Assembly: GCF_014839805.1 (NCBI RefSeq)
Contig: NC_051135.1
Span: 12,837,291-12,901,290, forward strand
Source of the DNA: Manduca sexta
Taxonomy: Eukaryota; Arthropoda; Insecta; Lepidoptera; Sphingidae
Reading direction: 5' to 3'
Length of the DNA: 64,000 nt
Below, piece after piece: positions 1 to 14,600 of the stretch (positions within the stretch are counted from its first letter, which is position 1; each line of letters opens with the position of its first letter). Under the pieces are notes generated by a model. That model searched no databases. It saw nothing but the letters and a program-made list of their open reading frames with translations, and was not told the DNA's origin. The translations under genes and the position numbers were made by a program.

Positions 1-394
1 AACCCAATTTCATCAAAATCGGTTTAGTGGTTTTGTCAAGACTTAACAAAATTACTTTCCCGTATATCAGTACGGGTTGATTTTAAAACCATATTTGGAA
101 CGTATTCATTTTAAAATATAGAATCTGTCCACAAGACAATAAACAACGAAGCAAAGACAAGAAACAAAAGTTCCCGAGGCATTCGCCAGGTTGTGTACCT
201 TTTGTTGTTATTGTAACTCTAAAAACAATATGGAGTTGGTTTTTCGTAACTATAATTGGACGTTGTTTGATATTCCTTTTTTAAATTTAAGACTTTTTAA
301 ATTAAAAAAAAGAATTATTTAAATAAAAAAAAATAATAATTGAGATCGTATTTTTTTATTATATACGGGGGCAAAGAGTTGCGTTGCCGGCCTT

Positions 395-703
395 TTAAGG
401 CGATACCTCAAGGTCAATTTTCATACATTTTGTTTCACCTTTAATCTGGGTAACTAAACAAGTATTGGCAAGTAAAGAATTTAAATTCACGTCTAGTTAG
501 TGATGTGATGAATTTAATATGACGAAATTTTAAAGGCAGAAATATCCATGATTATTAATTATTTTTACGTTTTTCTTTCAACTGCGAGAACTAATCACTA
601 ACTAGACGTGAATTTAAATTCTTTACTTGCCAATACTTGTTTAGTTACTCAGATTAAAGGTGAAACAAAATGTATGAAAATGGACCTTGAGGTATCGCCT
701 TAA
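395..703. mobile_element. Long inverted-repeat (foldback) element, TTAA ends, copy 1
   Basis: Two arms of about 100 bp are reverse complements: 395 onward (TTAAGGCGATACCTCAAGG) and back from 703 (CCTTGAGGTATCGCCTTAA). The centre (about 500-590) is AT-rich and noncoding. Both ends carry TTAA, the target sequence of piggyBac-type transposition, so it is probably a nonautonomous (MITE) derivative. The right arm lies against a partial SINE-like relic. Confidence 0.8.
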
Positions 704-744
704 GTAGGTATTTTTAAGTGACTTCCAGAAAAGGAGTTTGTCAA

Positions 745-850
745 CTTTTTTTGCAGCTTCGAATAAGGGAACGAGCTTGCCGTTTGCTTGATGGCAAGCG
801 ATATGACCGCTCATAAACAGTGGAAACACCATCCAACACCTTGAAGTACA
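745..850 (+). repeat. Interspersed repeat, family E, fragment
   Basis: The stretch with ggcaagcgatatgaccgctc and accatccaacaccttgaa matches the start of the copy at 6600-6910. The rest is missing or diverged. Confidence 0.55.
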
Positions 851-2097
851 AAATATTTTAATACCAAAATAGAAGTTTAACGAACGCAGCCACGAGTAAA
901 ACCTAGTTACGTAATGTTCACGAAAAAGAATATTAATTCTTATGCATAGCAATCTTCTAACTACAATATTATCTATGACACAACATACTTTTCCAGTCAT
1001 AAAATCTGAAGATCTTAATGCAGACCGCATCGTTTCAACTGGTCCTTTAGAAATCCCATTTTAAAACCGCCAGTGTATCTCAGAATGTCATATTTACTTG
1101 CAAACAGAATGGAATGCGTTTTACTCGACTCTGGAGAGTTAAGTATCTGCAACAGTGCATTGCGACTGATAATGCAATGTTTAAATTCTGATATTGTTAA
1201 CTGCTATTGGTATTTGCATAACGTTAAAGGGTCCCAGAGCTGAAGTTGTCTATGACATAATGTTGAAAAATTTGGTAAAAACTAAAACGTATTAAAGTCT
1301 GAAAATTATTTGTATTCGTAAATTTAAAACAAGCATTGGTTGAGACAAAAATAGCTAAAAAAATTACATAGTTATTGTAAAATTAAAAATTTACCCACCT
1401 TTTATAATTTATTTATTTTAATTGTGATAGCAATATTGTTTTTCTATTTTCAAATTCAGTAGTATTTTATAAAAACCTGACATAAGCAACTTTAGTAACA
1501 GATGTGTAACCAAATGTGATTATTGTTAATGTGCTGCGCTTTGTATGTTAAACAGAAATCGTTCGAGTTAACTATTGTAGCCTAGGAAATAGGGTAGCTA
1601 ATGCATATTAATTTGATTCCCTGTAAAGTATATATTGTAGAAACAATAATTGATATTTGTAAGTGCTTATGTAAATTTGATTATATAACACATCGTTCCC
1701 TTACGCCATTTTCTAGTATTGTATACCTATATATTCCAATCTAATTTAATATAAACTTTCATGAATGGAGCTGATTTGCTTGTTTTAACATAACAATCCT
1801 AAAAAAACTTTAAGTAATATAAAGCTTATTTCTGAGTGTTAAAGTTACTTTTTCTCATGGTAACGGATATAAGCGGATAAAATCGGGTGAAACACTTAGT
1901 AAAAATATTTAAAACGCGTGTCGTGAAACACATTTGTAATGTGAAAAGTATTCGTTCGCGTTTAGAAAATTTCAAGCGTTATTTGTTCTCATTGCCAAAA
2001 CACGTATTTAGATTTTGTTACTCGCCATAATTTTACTTTACAAGGTTTTAAATAATTTTGCCTTGGTATTAATAATAGTAACAAGAATTATAATTAT

Positions 2098-2350
2098 TGC
2101 TTATTGCTGGGCACAAGCTTCCTCTATTTCTTGGAGGGATAAGGCCACCACCACGCTGGTCTAAGGCATGGTAGACTTCACGTACCTTCGAATTTCTTAT
2201 ACAGCTTCTCAGATATGCAGGTTTGTTTCTTCTTAGGTATGCAGGTTGGCGATATTTTCCCTCAGCGTTAAAGCAAGCTATAAATCTCAAAGAATATACA
2301 CATAACATTAAAAAATTCTGGTCCCTTTGCGTTTTGAAACTGCGAGGCTT
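2098..2350 (-). mobile_element. tRNA-derived SINE, old reverse copy
   Basis: The reverse of the SINE consensus at 36365-36698: 3' tail part ttgctgggcac, then ccaccacgctggtct, agacttcacgtacc, cagatatgcaggt and aaagaatatacacataa. It is strongly diverged, with an internal duplication of the tatgcaggt part. Short open frames here are by-products. Confidence 0.6.
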
Positions 2351-3554
2351 CATAAATTCCAATCATATATCTTCGAAATTCTTCTCTATTCTTAGTTGGA
2401 TTAATACGTATGCTAATGAAAATTTCATTCCAATTTACAAACAAAAAATCAGTTCACAACCAAAGTTGTACTAACTCGGAAATTGTTATTTGATCATAAC
2501 TTTCCCATTAATGGAATTAAACCTACTCCCAGTTTTAGCACATGGGGCCATGGAAGTTACACATTCATTTAATAAAGCCAGGCCTACCAAACAGTACAAC
2601 TTTAAATGTTTGACCATGTTTCGATTTTACTTAGATAATGGAACGTGGGCTGATTATAAATTGTTAATTTTTTTATCGGTTTTAAATATTTTACTTCCCT
2701 TTCAATCATTATGGACAAGTGTCTCTAGCAGATATGCAACTATTAAAACTGAAAAAGCCATTTTACCAGCTTCAATATATTTTGCCAGTTATCGTCCAGT
2801 GGTTACAATTCGCTCGATTATAATATATTTGTAAATATTATACATTTATTATTCTGCATTCCTATATGAACTTTAGTCAAGCCGATACCACACTCCTTCG
2901 CATGCGCAATATGCTCAAAAATGGGGACAACGTTTTTTCTTCACCTATTAATATAAATAGAAGACATCAGTATCCGGTATCTGGAACTACAATCCAAAAC
3001 AATGATCATATTTGAATAACAAGTTCAAATGTAATTAGAGTCACAGCCTCCCCATCGCGCTCTCAAACCCCATTCATTTACTATAGGGACATTCACGGTT
3101 GACATGCGTTCGTAACCAAACTTTTTTTTCATGGGGAAAATCCTCTTGGATCCCCACCTACTATTGATAAGCTAGATATGCCGAATTTTTACTGGCTAAA
3201 AACCCCATGTTGGTCTCAATCTGTACTAAATAAATAAAAAAACAATCAATTGTATATCGATTTATGTCTGTGTATCAGTGACAAAGGTTCAATTTTCCGA
3301 CAGGAAACTCAACACAACCTAGTACTAATATACATAAAAGCGGTTTGCAAATCATTCAAAGATGATTAGATTTTTATAAATTACGAAAGGGAAGCCGGTA
3401 GGAATCGAGTTATATAGACCCTTCGCCAGTGCAGTGTTATGATGGCGCTTTTGCATCGTTGCTCAGTGCGGGTAATTCTTTGAGAAAGGTTTTAGATTTT
3501 TAAGTAGTCCGGGATTTGAATCTCTATATAGGAATGAAACATTCCATCACGTAG

Positions 3555-3660
3555 TAACGCGTGTCGCGTTCTGGGATTAGCTAGTGTATATCCGGTTCCA
3601 ACAGGCCAACATAATTGTGTCAACTGCCGAGGGGTAATCATCTCTCGTCAGTCGACATTT
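3555..3660 (-). repeat. Family A repeat, reverse partial copy
   Basis: In reverse it reads from gtgtcgcgttctgggattag through tccggttccaacaggccaac to taatcatctctcgtcagtcg, the middle part of family A. Confidence 0.6.
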
Positions 3661-3722
3661 TATTACCATTATTACTACCATCCACATATCATGCGTCATG
3701 GGTCAATGTGCCGTGCCAATAT

Positions 3723-3745
3723 AAAAAAAAAAAAAAAAAAAAAAA
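3723..3745 (+). repeat. Poly-A run
   Basis: 23 consecutive A, then g-a-a-c and another run of A. Possibly the tail of a retroposed sequence. Confidence 0.9.
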
Positions 3746-4785
3746 GAACAAAAAAAAACCGTCGTTGGGCGGAAAATTAAGCGATAATTGAATTAAGCTT
3801 TTCTGTCTACCACTTAAGATAAAGGCGTGGGTACATTAAGGCTAATTTACCAATCTTTGAACTCTGGCGACTCACGCAAAATCATACGCTATTACAAACG
3901 TCATCTTAGGCCATAATACCCCTGGCCTGTCGGCTTAGACCTGCTTTGTCAATACCCTAGCTAGTTAATGTTATGATATTTTGAGGCTATATCGTGTGTA
4001 GATGTATATTTAAATAGATTTTTTAATGTAACAAAATGTTGAAATAATCTAGCACATTATAGTATGTACTAGGAGAGAAGGAATAGATTGGTGTGAAAGC
4101 TTTCATCCGAAATAGTCTTAATAATCACTTTTTCGGAATCAAAATCTCCATACATGTTACCTAGGACTTGGTTTATCTACTTGAAAAAGATCTGAATCAA
4201 AAAAAACAAATGTAGTCTTCCGACATGCAATTAGTGGCAAGGCGAATGATGTAATTATTATTTATTGGACTAACTTTTGATGTAATTGGGCTATGAATTC
4301 TACCCTTTTTAGATATAAGAAAGGGTATCATAATTAAGTTATTGAAATTTAGCATGTAAGCCGGAAGCCGTTATTTATAAATAAAACATGGTGCCTTAAA
4401 GTTTAAAATATTTTCAGTCCAGATGTAAGTTTAAATTCATAATTCAATTCATTAAATTTGTTTTCATATTAAAATTATGAAATAAACGTCATGAGCAGAA
4501 ACGAATTAAAAAGCCTATTTAAATAGTATCGTCTTAAGAATAAGAATTCTATTCACAAGGAAAATATGGCGGCTGTCTTACCGGTTGGAGACATGCAAAT
4601 GTATTGTTGAGATAAAGAGTAAGGCTAACTATAGTGGTAAGCGGCAGCGGGAAGCGGTAATAATATTTTATGTTTTAGCACGTGGGGAAGTATTTTTAGG
4701 CTCATCAGATGTCGCTAAGAGCAAGATCATAGATTAATATGATGAGTTATTGATATCAGTGTCGTTATCATATATTTTTATTCAG

Positions 4786-4912
4786 TTAAGGCGATACCTC
4801 AAGGTCCATTTTCATACATTTTGTTTCGGCTTTAATCTGGGTAACTAAACAAGTATTGGCAAGTAAAGAATTTAAATTCACGTCTAGTTAGTGATTAGTT
4901 CTCGCAGTTGAA
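4786..4912. mobile_element. Foldback element, single arm only
   Basis: This matches the left arm of the element at 395-703 (TTAAGGCGATACCTCAAGG through gttctcgcagttgaaa), but the sequence diverges after about 4912 and no right arm follows. It is a half-deleted copy. Confidence 0.75.
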
Positions 4913-5579
4913 ACCGTTTAAAAATTTATCAAGTGTCAATATATCTCACAATCACGTAGCACCGCTTTGGCGGTAAAAACAATAGTGCCCTTCATTACTA
5001 GCAAAAATGTTTTTCGGGAAAATAAACTAAATGTTCGTGAGTACATAAGAAAAGTACCAATCACTAAATTCCAACGAATTTAAAACATGTGGTTAATGGA
5101 CATTAAATTCCTATATCTACAATATCTTGTCTACTAATTACTTCAAAGTTGATACTTAAAGGGTTTATCTTAGAAATTATATCTCCGAAAATAGTTCCAC
5201 CTAATAGAGCGTATAAAATCTGTAACTTAATGCTCAAGTCTCCTATTGTTCTTACATTGAATGCTTCGGTTAGGAAGTTACATTTATTAAAATCGCTTCC
5301 GCTTATACATAATGTCTCATCCCAGGCAATGATTATCTTTTGTTCTTTTCTAAGATACGTACACCACGAATAAAATACTTAACTCGTAACGATTTATACA
5401 GAAAATTTATAAAAATATGGTCAGAGTTCATGAATTATGCAGTCAGATAAGATATTGCACTTTACTTTCATTGCAATTTTACTTGCCAACTTGAATATAT
5501 TTTTCTTTTGAGCTAATTAAACCTATCACCTCAGAGTTTAATATATTTTTTATGATTACACTTCTACATATTGATATAC

Positions 5580-5947
5580 AGGGGCATTTTGACATTGCGA
5601 TAACAAGTTAAACCACATACTTCTTATCTTGACAACATTTTACCATCAGATATTGTAACCATAGATGTAAAAAGGGTAAGTTTCGAATAATATAAATATA
5701 AATAAAAGTAATTTTACACGGCCTATGGCCACTACACGAACAGAATTTATTGGATCGGCAAAATCATAATTTCAGTCAGAAATATACTTCGCGCATTATA
5801 TTCGCACTAAACTAAAAAATTATATAACTAAAACTATGAATTAGGGCGAAAATATTTGTTATTCATGGTGAATTTTTGGCACAATGTTATCATAGGTAAA
5901 AATGAATATATGATTTCATTTTGTAACGCAATGTAAAAATGATCCTA
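5580..5947. mobile_element. Inverted-repeat DNA element, family D copy 1
   Basis: The ends are inverted (ggggcattttgacattgcg at the left, gtaacgcaatgtaaaaatgatcc at the right, shown in part). The interior shares long stretches with 28952-29348, such as gaatttttggcacaatgtta. No coding capacity is left. Confidence 0.65.
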
Positions 5948-6599
5948 TATAGTTGAATCACGAGACTAAGTTTGCAGTTTTGTATTTGTTTCAGTAAGCC
6001 GAGTGTGCAATAAACCATGGCATAGCATTCACAAACACTACATTTTAAATGAAACAATGTTTAATTACATTGATCATTAACAGAAACATATTTCTAACAA
6101 CTCAGTCACCTGCAAATTTTCAAGATATCCACCATAAATATCTTCGGACTTTTAACTACTTAACTTCTTTTACACTATGCGACTTCTAAGGTGTTATCGA
6201 CGAAGTTGGCCATTTGCGGTAACTTCATATAATTAGAATCGACTTACTTTATCAACCATAAGTTCTTTATTAATATTGTTGTAACTTACAGCTGTATAAT
6301 TTGTTTAACTATCAAAGTTAATTTTATAGTGTAAATATGAAGTAAATTTTTCAATCGAACCTCGATCAGAGCCTTATGACTATTTAAATAAGGTTTAAAT
6401 TTGCGAGTGAACGATTTTTCCATGTACAGCCTTAACAGTGAGCGTAAGCTGATTTCGCAAATATTGAAGTTTGTGAAACGTGCGGCGAGTAGCTTGGGTA
6501 TATTAAAATATTTCCACTGATAATAATAATAAACGTTTATTATCAAAAAGGCAACAATATTGACATAATATATCTGCGACTCTTGAATGCAACTTGTTT

Positions 6600-6910
6600 T
6601 TTATTGCCTTGAATGATGATGCGATCTTTCCGTTTGCCTTGCTGTAAGCGATACGACCGCCCATAAACAGTAGAAACACCATCCAACACCTTGAATTACA
6701 AAGTATTGTTCGGTATTCCACTGCGCTCGCCATCATGAGACATGAGATGTTAAGTCTTGTTATGTCCGATAGTTACACTGGCTACAATGTCCTTCAAACT
6801 GGAACATAACAGTGACTACACAATGCTGCTTGGCGCCAGAAGTAGCCATTGCGGTGGTACCTACCCAGACGGACTCTCACATATGAGAGATCTACTTCCA
6901 GCCTATCCTT
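6600..6910 (+). repeat. Interspersed repeat, family E, full copy
   Basis: The tract with taagcgatacgaccgccc, accatccaacaccttgaa, the middle part atgagacatgagatgttaag and the end cggactctcacatatgaga recurs, in part at about 745-850 and in reverse at 63365-63615. I have seen this arrangement in moth and butterfly genomes; its transposon class is not clear from the sequence. Confidence 0.65.
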
Positions 6911-8550
6911 AGAAACCTTGCAGTTGAAATAAAATTATTTTCCATACTCGGCAGCGTGCTATGAAGGCTGCAAAGTCTTCCTAACTTCAGACATATGCAT
7001 TCTCATACTATAGTTTATGAGGGTGTTAAACTGATGAAAAATTATACAAATTGTTTTACTTTTAAAAAGCTATAATGTCTTTAGTAATATAGGGTATATT
7101 TTTCTTTGTTTGATTTAATTACTGGAAAAGATTATCTCCGGACGGAGCCGCAAGCAAAAATAGTTTTAATGTAACAATACAATAGATGTATTATTTGTGT
7201 TTCAATAAAATATGTAAGACACCACCTCGCAATCTGAACCTAAATTATATACAATTTTGGACCCTATTCCGACACGTGAGAGTGCACAATATAATTGTGG
7301 CTCAATTTCCTGTTACCTTAAACGTTCATCTCGTGTAAATTGGGTAATTTTGATACGCAACAGGTCAAGTGTTTGCAATAAATAGTCATATACTCCAACA
7401 CTTGGGACGTACAATGCCCTGTATGGTTTGGAAAATAATACTACGTACTAGATCTGGCGTTCCGAACACTCACTATGTTCAACTGAATTGTACTGCAATC
7501 CAGTATTGGTTGGCATTGTACTTAAACTCTATTTAAAGCGCTTTAGCACTGCATGTTTAAAAGGTTTGATTAGACGACGATTGATGTTTTAGCGCTGCAG
7601 CGAACTTTGGTTCTAAGTCCAGATTTTGAACAAATAGTTTATATGGACGTTCGTGTCTATAGAATACACGTCAATGTATATAGCGTAACTACTTAAATTA
7701 TTTATTGAAACGACAAACTAATGAAAGTTTTTTTTTTTATTATTTAGATAATACTTTTTCAACGTACCTATTACATCACGAATAATCTTATTCACGCAAA
7801 TATTTACTTATTTATCGACATCCCTAATGAGTAATTCACCGAGATTGCTTGCTCAATAATTTAGTACCTTTACATTTAGACGCGTCTTTCTGTTATATAA
7901 ATAATAACATTGTCTGGCATTGTGTTTATTCATTTGTGGGCGACTCATTGGTAATTCACAAATTTTTGGCATAAAACCACCGTCTTCCTTTATAACTGTT
8001 AATGGCTGGTTGAGTTATGCAGATTAAAAATAAACAGCCAGTATTCTATTTTCAAAATTATTTTCTTTTGTAATGAGAAGATATTTTTTTCGCAACGAGA
8101 CACAAGTTAAATAGGTTTGTTTATTATATTATTTTCATGTTTTAATATTGTTACATCGACAAATATATTATCTTAGATTACATCAGGAAATCAGACATAG
8201 CATCGCAAACGTAATGGATGAGGCGAATCTGTAATCTTACTGAAAGAAAAATGAAAAATATTCTCTTTCGTAAAATAAGATACTTGGAAATCATTATTTA
8301 AATATACATAATTAAAAGTAATACAGTGGAAATTTATACCCACACGCTTGCATACAGTTATTTTTCAGACTACGCTTAGTATCATAAAAGTTCTTTTGCC
8401 TAATCTCCAAAAAAAACTTAAGAATCTACCTCTAACTACTCCCAACATATAACTAATTCAACCTAAGATGTTTTTATTGTTGAATTCAACCATTCTCGTT
8501 TCCGATCCAACTGCATAGCATACTTAAAAATATTTTATCCTTTGTTGCAG

Positions 8551-8661
8551 TACTCAAGACCGTCAAAATGAACAAAGCTTGCAAGGCCAGCACTCACAGC
8601 GCGACTGCGACCAGGCTGTTCGCATTGTTACTAGTCATATGTCTTGCTGAGTGCGTCACAG
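8551..8661 (+). CDS. CCHa1: CCHa1 exon with start codon and signal peptide
   Basis: A pyrimidine-rich tract ends in tttgttgcag at 8550, so the 17 nt before the ATG at 8568 are probably 5' UTR spliced to an upstream noncoding exon. The coding part encodes 31 residues plus one base (phase 1) and ends at a strong donor, gtgagc, at 8662. The upstream exon and promoter were not found; they should lie to the left, possibly in 1-8500. Confidence 0.9.
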
Positions 8662-11600
8662 GTGAGCTTAGGACTATTGTAGAGATGTTTTTATTACTAC
8701 GCATTTTTTAAGGAGAAGCGGTCGATAGAGTCGCTGTTCGTTGATTAGGAATAACATTACCGATGTCATTATTTTGATGGAATTCTTTTTTTAAATATTA
8801 TTTTAAAAAAATATTTTATTACTTGTATATTTAAGAAGTTTTATTGTGTATTCGTAATAGTTTTTAAATGTACGGTATATATAAATATTCACATTTTTCG
8901 AACATTGGGACGTGTTTTACTAGACTTTTTTTTAGAATGGTAAAAAAATCTGCGGGGAGTTTAAAAAATAAATAAAATACCACAATGAAAAATAAAGTAA
9001 AATCTTTTATTTATGCAAACAGCAGTAATAAGTTTGTTTGAATAATATCTGAGATTATCCGTCTGGATCAAAGTAAATCTCATTCCCGCGCTTTTTGCCG
9101 ACAATAATGGACTTGCGAAAGCGGGTGACGAAATGCGCGCGAAAATGAATATCACCTTTAATTTCATACATGAATAAATGAAAAAAATAGTAAATTATTT
9201 ATGTAGTTTATTTTTATTATTGCTAATGTTGTAATAGTTTAATCCAGTAATATATTCTGCGAAAATAAACATTAATCCTATAATATACGAGTAATAAAGA
9301 AAAAATGGATTTGGTTTGTTTGTTTTCTCGTAATGTTTTACTGAATTTTGTGCAAATAAATGTTTCAAATGAAACACAAATGGACATTTCTATAAAGAAT
9401 CTATTTATACTGACCAGTTTTTGTGTCTAATAATAGAAATGAAGAATGCTTTTGTATGGACAACATCTTGTTCCTTCAAAAATATTAACTTATAGAAAAC
9501 ATGATCTATCTAAGAAAGCGGATTATAACTCTTAGTATAATTAATATAAAATACATATTGGAAAGTTATTTATAACATTATGTTAGCTAAATATATTATT
9601 GCAAATCTTTATAGCCGTTCCTTCAGACATTAAAATGTAACACAGATGACAGGAAAAGTGACCAACTCACAAGTTTTTGCAGTATCCATTTCGCCGTATG
9701 AAGATCCATTACAACAATTGTAGGCAACAGTATTTCTTTTTTAGTAAAATAAGTGACGACTTGAATTGACGTTATACAGAAAAAGAAGTAGAAAGTAATA
9801 AAATGAAGAGAAAGTCTTGCATGTCTTTTTTCATGGAGATTTGAAGTACAATATGAAGCTAAGAAAATACCTACATTTTATTTCTAGAATACTTCTACAC
9901 GAGGTATTAGATTACGTAGTAGCTTCACAACCCTCATGGTCATATGGCGAACTGAGATGTTGGTCGTCCGAAAAGTGACAATATTTATTTACACTTTAGA
10001 ATAATACGTATTTAAAAATATTTTAGCTCTTGAACAATACGAAAACAATTTTATTTCGACGTCGAACATTCGCATGAACATAAGAAATCATTATTCCTGT
10101 GGGACTTTTGTTCTGGCAATACGGTTAGATAAAAATAGCACAAAAATCTAGATAATAATCATTCCGTCCACGTTTAAATTTTTCTAACACGCACGTTTTG
10201 ATTTTCGGCAAGTTACTTACTGTCACCAAGTTGTTGTCCCCGAAGACAGTTTATTCAATAATAGACCTTCACGACATTTATTAAGTTTTAAACTTATAAA
10301 TCACCAACGCGATATGTCAGTTATTTTATCTTGTTTTTTTTTTATTTATTATTGTCTGATGTTAAATGTCCACACCTAGACATATTCTGAAACTGTATTT
10401 TAAATTCACAATTTATTACATAGATAATACTGTCAATCTACAATAAGCTATATTTTCAATTCACGATTCATGGATCTTATTTAAAAAATATTATACAGTG
10501 ATAAAAATAAAAAAATAAAAATATTATTTAACGTATACAATGCTACTATAATAGTAGTGAAATAGTTTGAAAATACGGCAACATTTAGTGAAAGTAGATA
10601 AAAATTGTTTCAGGTATCCAAATGCTTAGGGAATAAGGACGAAAATTAGATTTGTTAATTACTTCAGTGTTCGAACAACATTTATAAGAACATAGATTCA
10701 TTAGTATATTTATTTTTATAAATTAAAAAGTCTTCTGCTCAGTTATAGTTCAGTGAAATAGGAGATTTCTAAAATCAAATATTTCATATTTACGGTTAAA
10801 AATGTACTCAACCATTAATTGATATCATCATCAACATCAAGTCCACTGCTGGACATAGGCTTCATTAAAGACTTTAACAATATAATAATATGACAATACT
10901 TTATGTAAATCCAAAAAAGATAGATATTTTCCACAACTCACATACAAAGTTCAGACAAAAACTATTGAAATATTTTGGTTCTTATGCCTCCAATTCCTGA
11001 TTTCTTTTTTTTGTTTTTTCGTCCTGTTTGCTTATTAAGCATAACATAATATAATTTTAGTTATTTTTTAATTTATATGTTCTCATATGTAATAATATAA
11101 TTTAACAATGCACGGCATTACTTTAATGGATCCTGTGTATTCCTTTAAGTTGTTTGTGCATCTCTTGTGTAAATTAACCCCCTTATTTATAGACGTTTTT
11201 TATCTAAGGACAGAGTAATGCTGTGATAACAAGTCTGTTTTTCAGTACCCAACGGGCCGTTGTGATTGGCTCATATTGAAATACAACAATATTAGCCAAT
11301 TACAACGGCTCTACGTCTACGCACTGCGAAGGCTGTCATGCCATCAGCACTGAAAAACTTGTTATCACAGCTTTGCTCAGTCCTTAGATAAAAAAGTCTA
11401 TTAATACGGGATAGATGTATAACCTGCTAGACAACCTAAAATAAATTAATATTTGTAAGTTGTGATATAAATTTTATTATTTCCGGACCAAAGGTTGAGA
11501 ATTATTGATTCCGAAGGCAGACAATGCTGTTAAATATTTCGAAAGCCTATTAATCAGAACAATACGTTTGAACAATTAACAATTTGTTATTCGTAAACAC

Positions 11601-14600
11601 AGCACAATTGACTTCACTTGAAAATGTATAGATCTATTATATAAGTAAGTATTTGTGTCGTAGTTACAAGATATAAAGGATTTTGAATTAGGTATCGAAA
11701 TAAAAGTATTTTTTTACCGCGTTTTTTATTATTTTCTACTTTCGAAGACTTTACAACCTTTATGGTCACGGAGCGGATATAAGCCGCAAAACTAATTTGA
11801 TTTCTAACATTCACGTAATTTCATCACGTTTTATATTTTTTAATTTTCTGACGGTTCGAAGACTGCAGCCTTTACGGTCATGAAGCTGATATAGTCAGAA
11901 AACTAGTTTTCGTTTAACATTCGCGTAAACATAAGAAATGATTATAGAGTAGAAGGTTTTAAGCCTGAAGAATACCTCCATATTTTTAGTTACATTTAAA
12001 TCATAAGTTTTATGTTATGGATAAGCTATGGTGGTCTACTACCTGTGAGATATGACGTAATAATGTACGCCTGCACTGGCAGCTCTTTAGTCTAATAATA
12101 ATCTATATAAATAAAAGTGAATCACCGAAATGTTTGTACATGCTGAACTTCCAAACGACTGGACCAAATTGGATAAAGTCGGAAAAAGATTTGTATGAAA
12201 AAAATATTTTAAAAAATTATGTGTTTTCGGGTAGGTATTTTTATGGTTTAGATTCAATATTGCACCCAATTGCGCTGTAGTTGAGTTCTAGGACTTTATT
12301 TTTATCTCCTTTTTAGGGCAAAACAACGTTTGTCACGGTCGCTAGTAATATGTATATGATAACCCATTTTGTTTAATGTTTTGATTAAAATCATTTACAA
12401 ATGATGTATTGTTTACGCGTTCCATTTTACGAAATTAATAAAAATAACTTATTTTCCTCTAAGACTATTACGTAGAATTCCCTACGGCTTTGACGTTAAG
12501 TTTACCATGGAATACAAAGTAAATCTTAAACTACGTTTTTTGGGCACAATAATTTTATTCGAAATTTATACAAAAAATATTTTGCAATTAATCAGGGATT
12601 GAATGCTGCAAAATATTTTTTATTAAATTAACTTACATACTTATATTAATTTTCATTACTAAAGTCGTAACCTCCCACGCTATTTGTCAGAGATATTAAA
12701 AACGTCATAATACGTCCATAAAACTTGGCAATCATAGAGCATACTCGTAAATCTAGGGTTTCTATCAAATTAGGTTTATTATTGAAGTAAATATTGATTG
12801 ATTATACAATCACTAGGTTATAGAAATAGATCAAGTTCAATTCGTTAAAATAACTTAAGACTTGATTTATTTTGATAGGAGCAAGTTTGCCTCAAAGTTA
12901 TTTAGACATAAATGTACTTGTTTGAAATTCAACGTCTTTAGAAGTATTTTTAGGAATAGGCTTTGCTCACGGTTTTGTCGGCATGAAAGTTTCCCTAGAT
13001 TAGTAGCCTATATCTTTCCTAAGCCTATTTTCATACCAAATTTTGTCGTAATCCGTTCGATTGTTTTTGAGTTCATCGCGTTCAGACAAACGCAACCGGG
13101 GACTTTGTTTTATAATATGTAAGGATTATAAGTTCCGCTTATATTAAATGTGGTTAATTGCAATTATTTTGTAAAAATAACCGTAAGCATACATAAACAC
13201 AGAAAAATTGTTATTTTAATTTAACAGAAATAAACATTAAATTATAATATATTAGCATTTGCTCGCGGTTTCGCCGCGTGACGGGGTTTTCCGGGATAAA
13301 AGTCCCGCTATATATTTTACCGGGATAAAAAGTAGTCTATCACCTTCCCAGGTCTTAAACTATTTCCATACCAAATTTCATAAAAATCCGTTCAGTAGAT
13401 TTTGAGAAAATCGATCACAAACAGACAGGCAGAAAAGGGGTCATTTTTTTATAATATGTATAGATAATAAACACCTATTAGTAATAACTAGATGTAATGC
13501 AAATATTAAAATATCCTCTAACCTAAAACACCTAATTCATGTTTCGACGTACAATGACGTCATACCGTGTAATTCCTGTTAATTCATAGTAAAGGTAATG
13601 AAGCGTTGTAACACGTACAATGCGGTGTAGGGGACATGACGTGTATTGTTGGGGTAGGTCCGCACGACATCGCATAGAGTAATTGTGCTCCAGGAATTGA
13701 ACCGTTTTTTTTTTATCATTCATAATCTGTATTCAATTTTTTTTTACTGACGCTTCTTGATAGTAAGTTATTGAGAATATTAATGCTATAGTAATTATTA
13801 ATAAATATGTAACATAATTTAGCAATGTTATAACGCGTTGTAAGGAGTGACGCGGCAGCCGGAATGTGCGTGATGTCACTCAGCTGGTGAGACTTTTATA
13901 TAATATTTTTAAATCCACTGGCATTTATTGTCTGCTACTCTCGATGCGAGTGACACAAACGGCTGCCGTGTTATCCCGCTAAAAAAAAATTATAATTGAA
14001 AGATTTCTCGGTTTTTATCGTACTCCCCTAACACCAAGTTTAACAACAAGCATTTAACGAAGATTTGGGAAATAGCGCTGTAAATAAACAAAACACCGCT
14101 TTTAACAGCATAGTTACACAAAATGAACTACATTAGCTCAATTTAAACGAACACTATATAACGGCAATTTAAAACACAAAGTAACCAATAATATTTTTAA
14201 AACGTTATAACTACGTGGTGCGGACATTGTCACAGCGGGCTGCGGGTGCGCCGGGATTAGCTAATAACTAATACATGTTTGATCCACAGAGCAGAGAATT
14301 AACGGTAGGGGTAGCAAGGCGTCGGTTATTGAGAAAGTCAACGGCTGGCGCAGTCAACGCGGAGGTACGTCGGTGGAGCATGCGCTTTAGCTGTAAATAG
14401 CGTGCACAAGTAGTGTAGATGCGCACTTTTCGAATTTCGAATGATTCGTCGTCTATAGACGTTATTAGTTTAATAATAGGGATTGCATTAAGGCAGCGAG
14501 TATTATGAAATGGTTACGAAGATATAACGGAATTCTCATGCTAAAAGTAATAGCAATAGTAGCCATTCACCTAAATATCAATTGGTATTGAATTTACTAA

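Larger units (their letters stand above)
704..8550. other. Upstream flank of CCHa1, no supported gene
   Basis: AT-rich DNA with the repeats listed separately. Open frames at 2223-2474, 2490-2834 and 6286-6546 have the Phe/Tyr/Asn/Lys bias of chance frames or lie in repeats. The CCHa1 promoter and noncoding first exon may lie here, but I could not identify them. Confidence 0.6.

Noticed and set aside
641..1030. 129-residue minus-strand protein
   Set aside because: The frame runs across the arm of a hairpin element and a family E repeat fragment.
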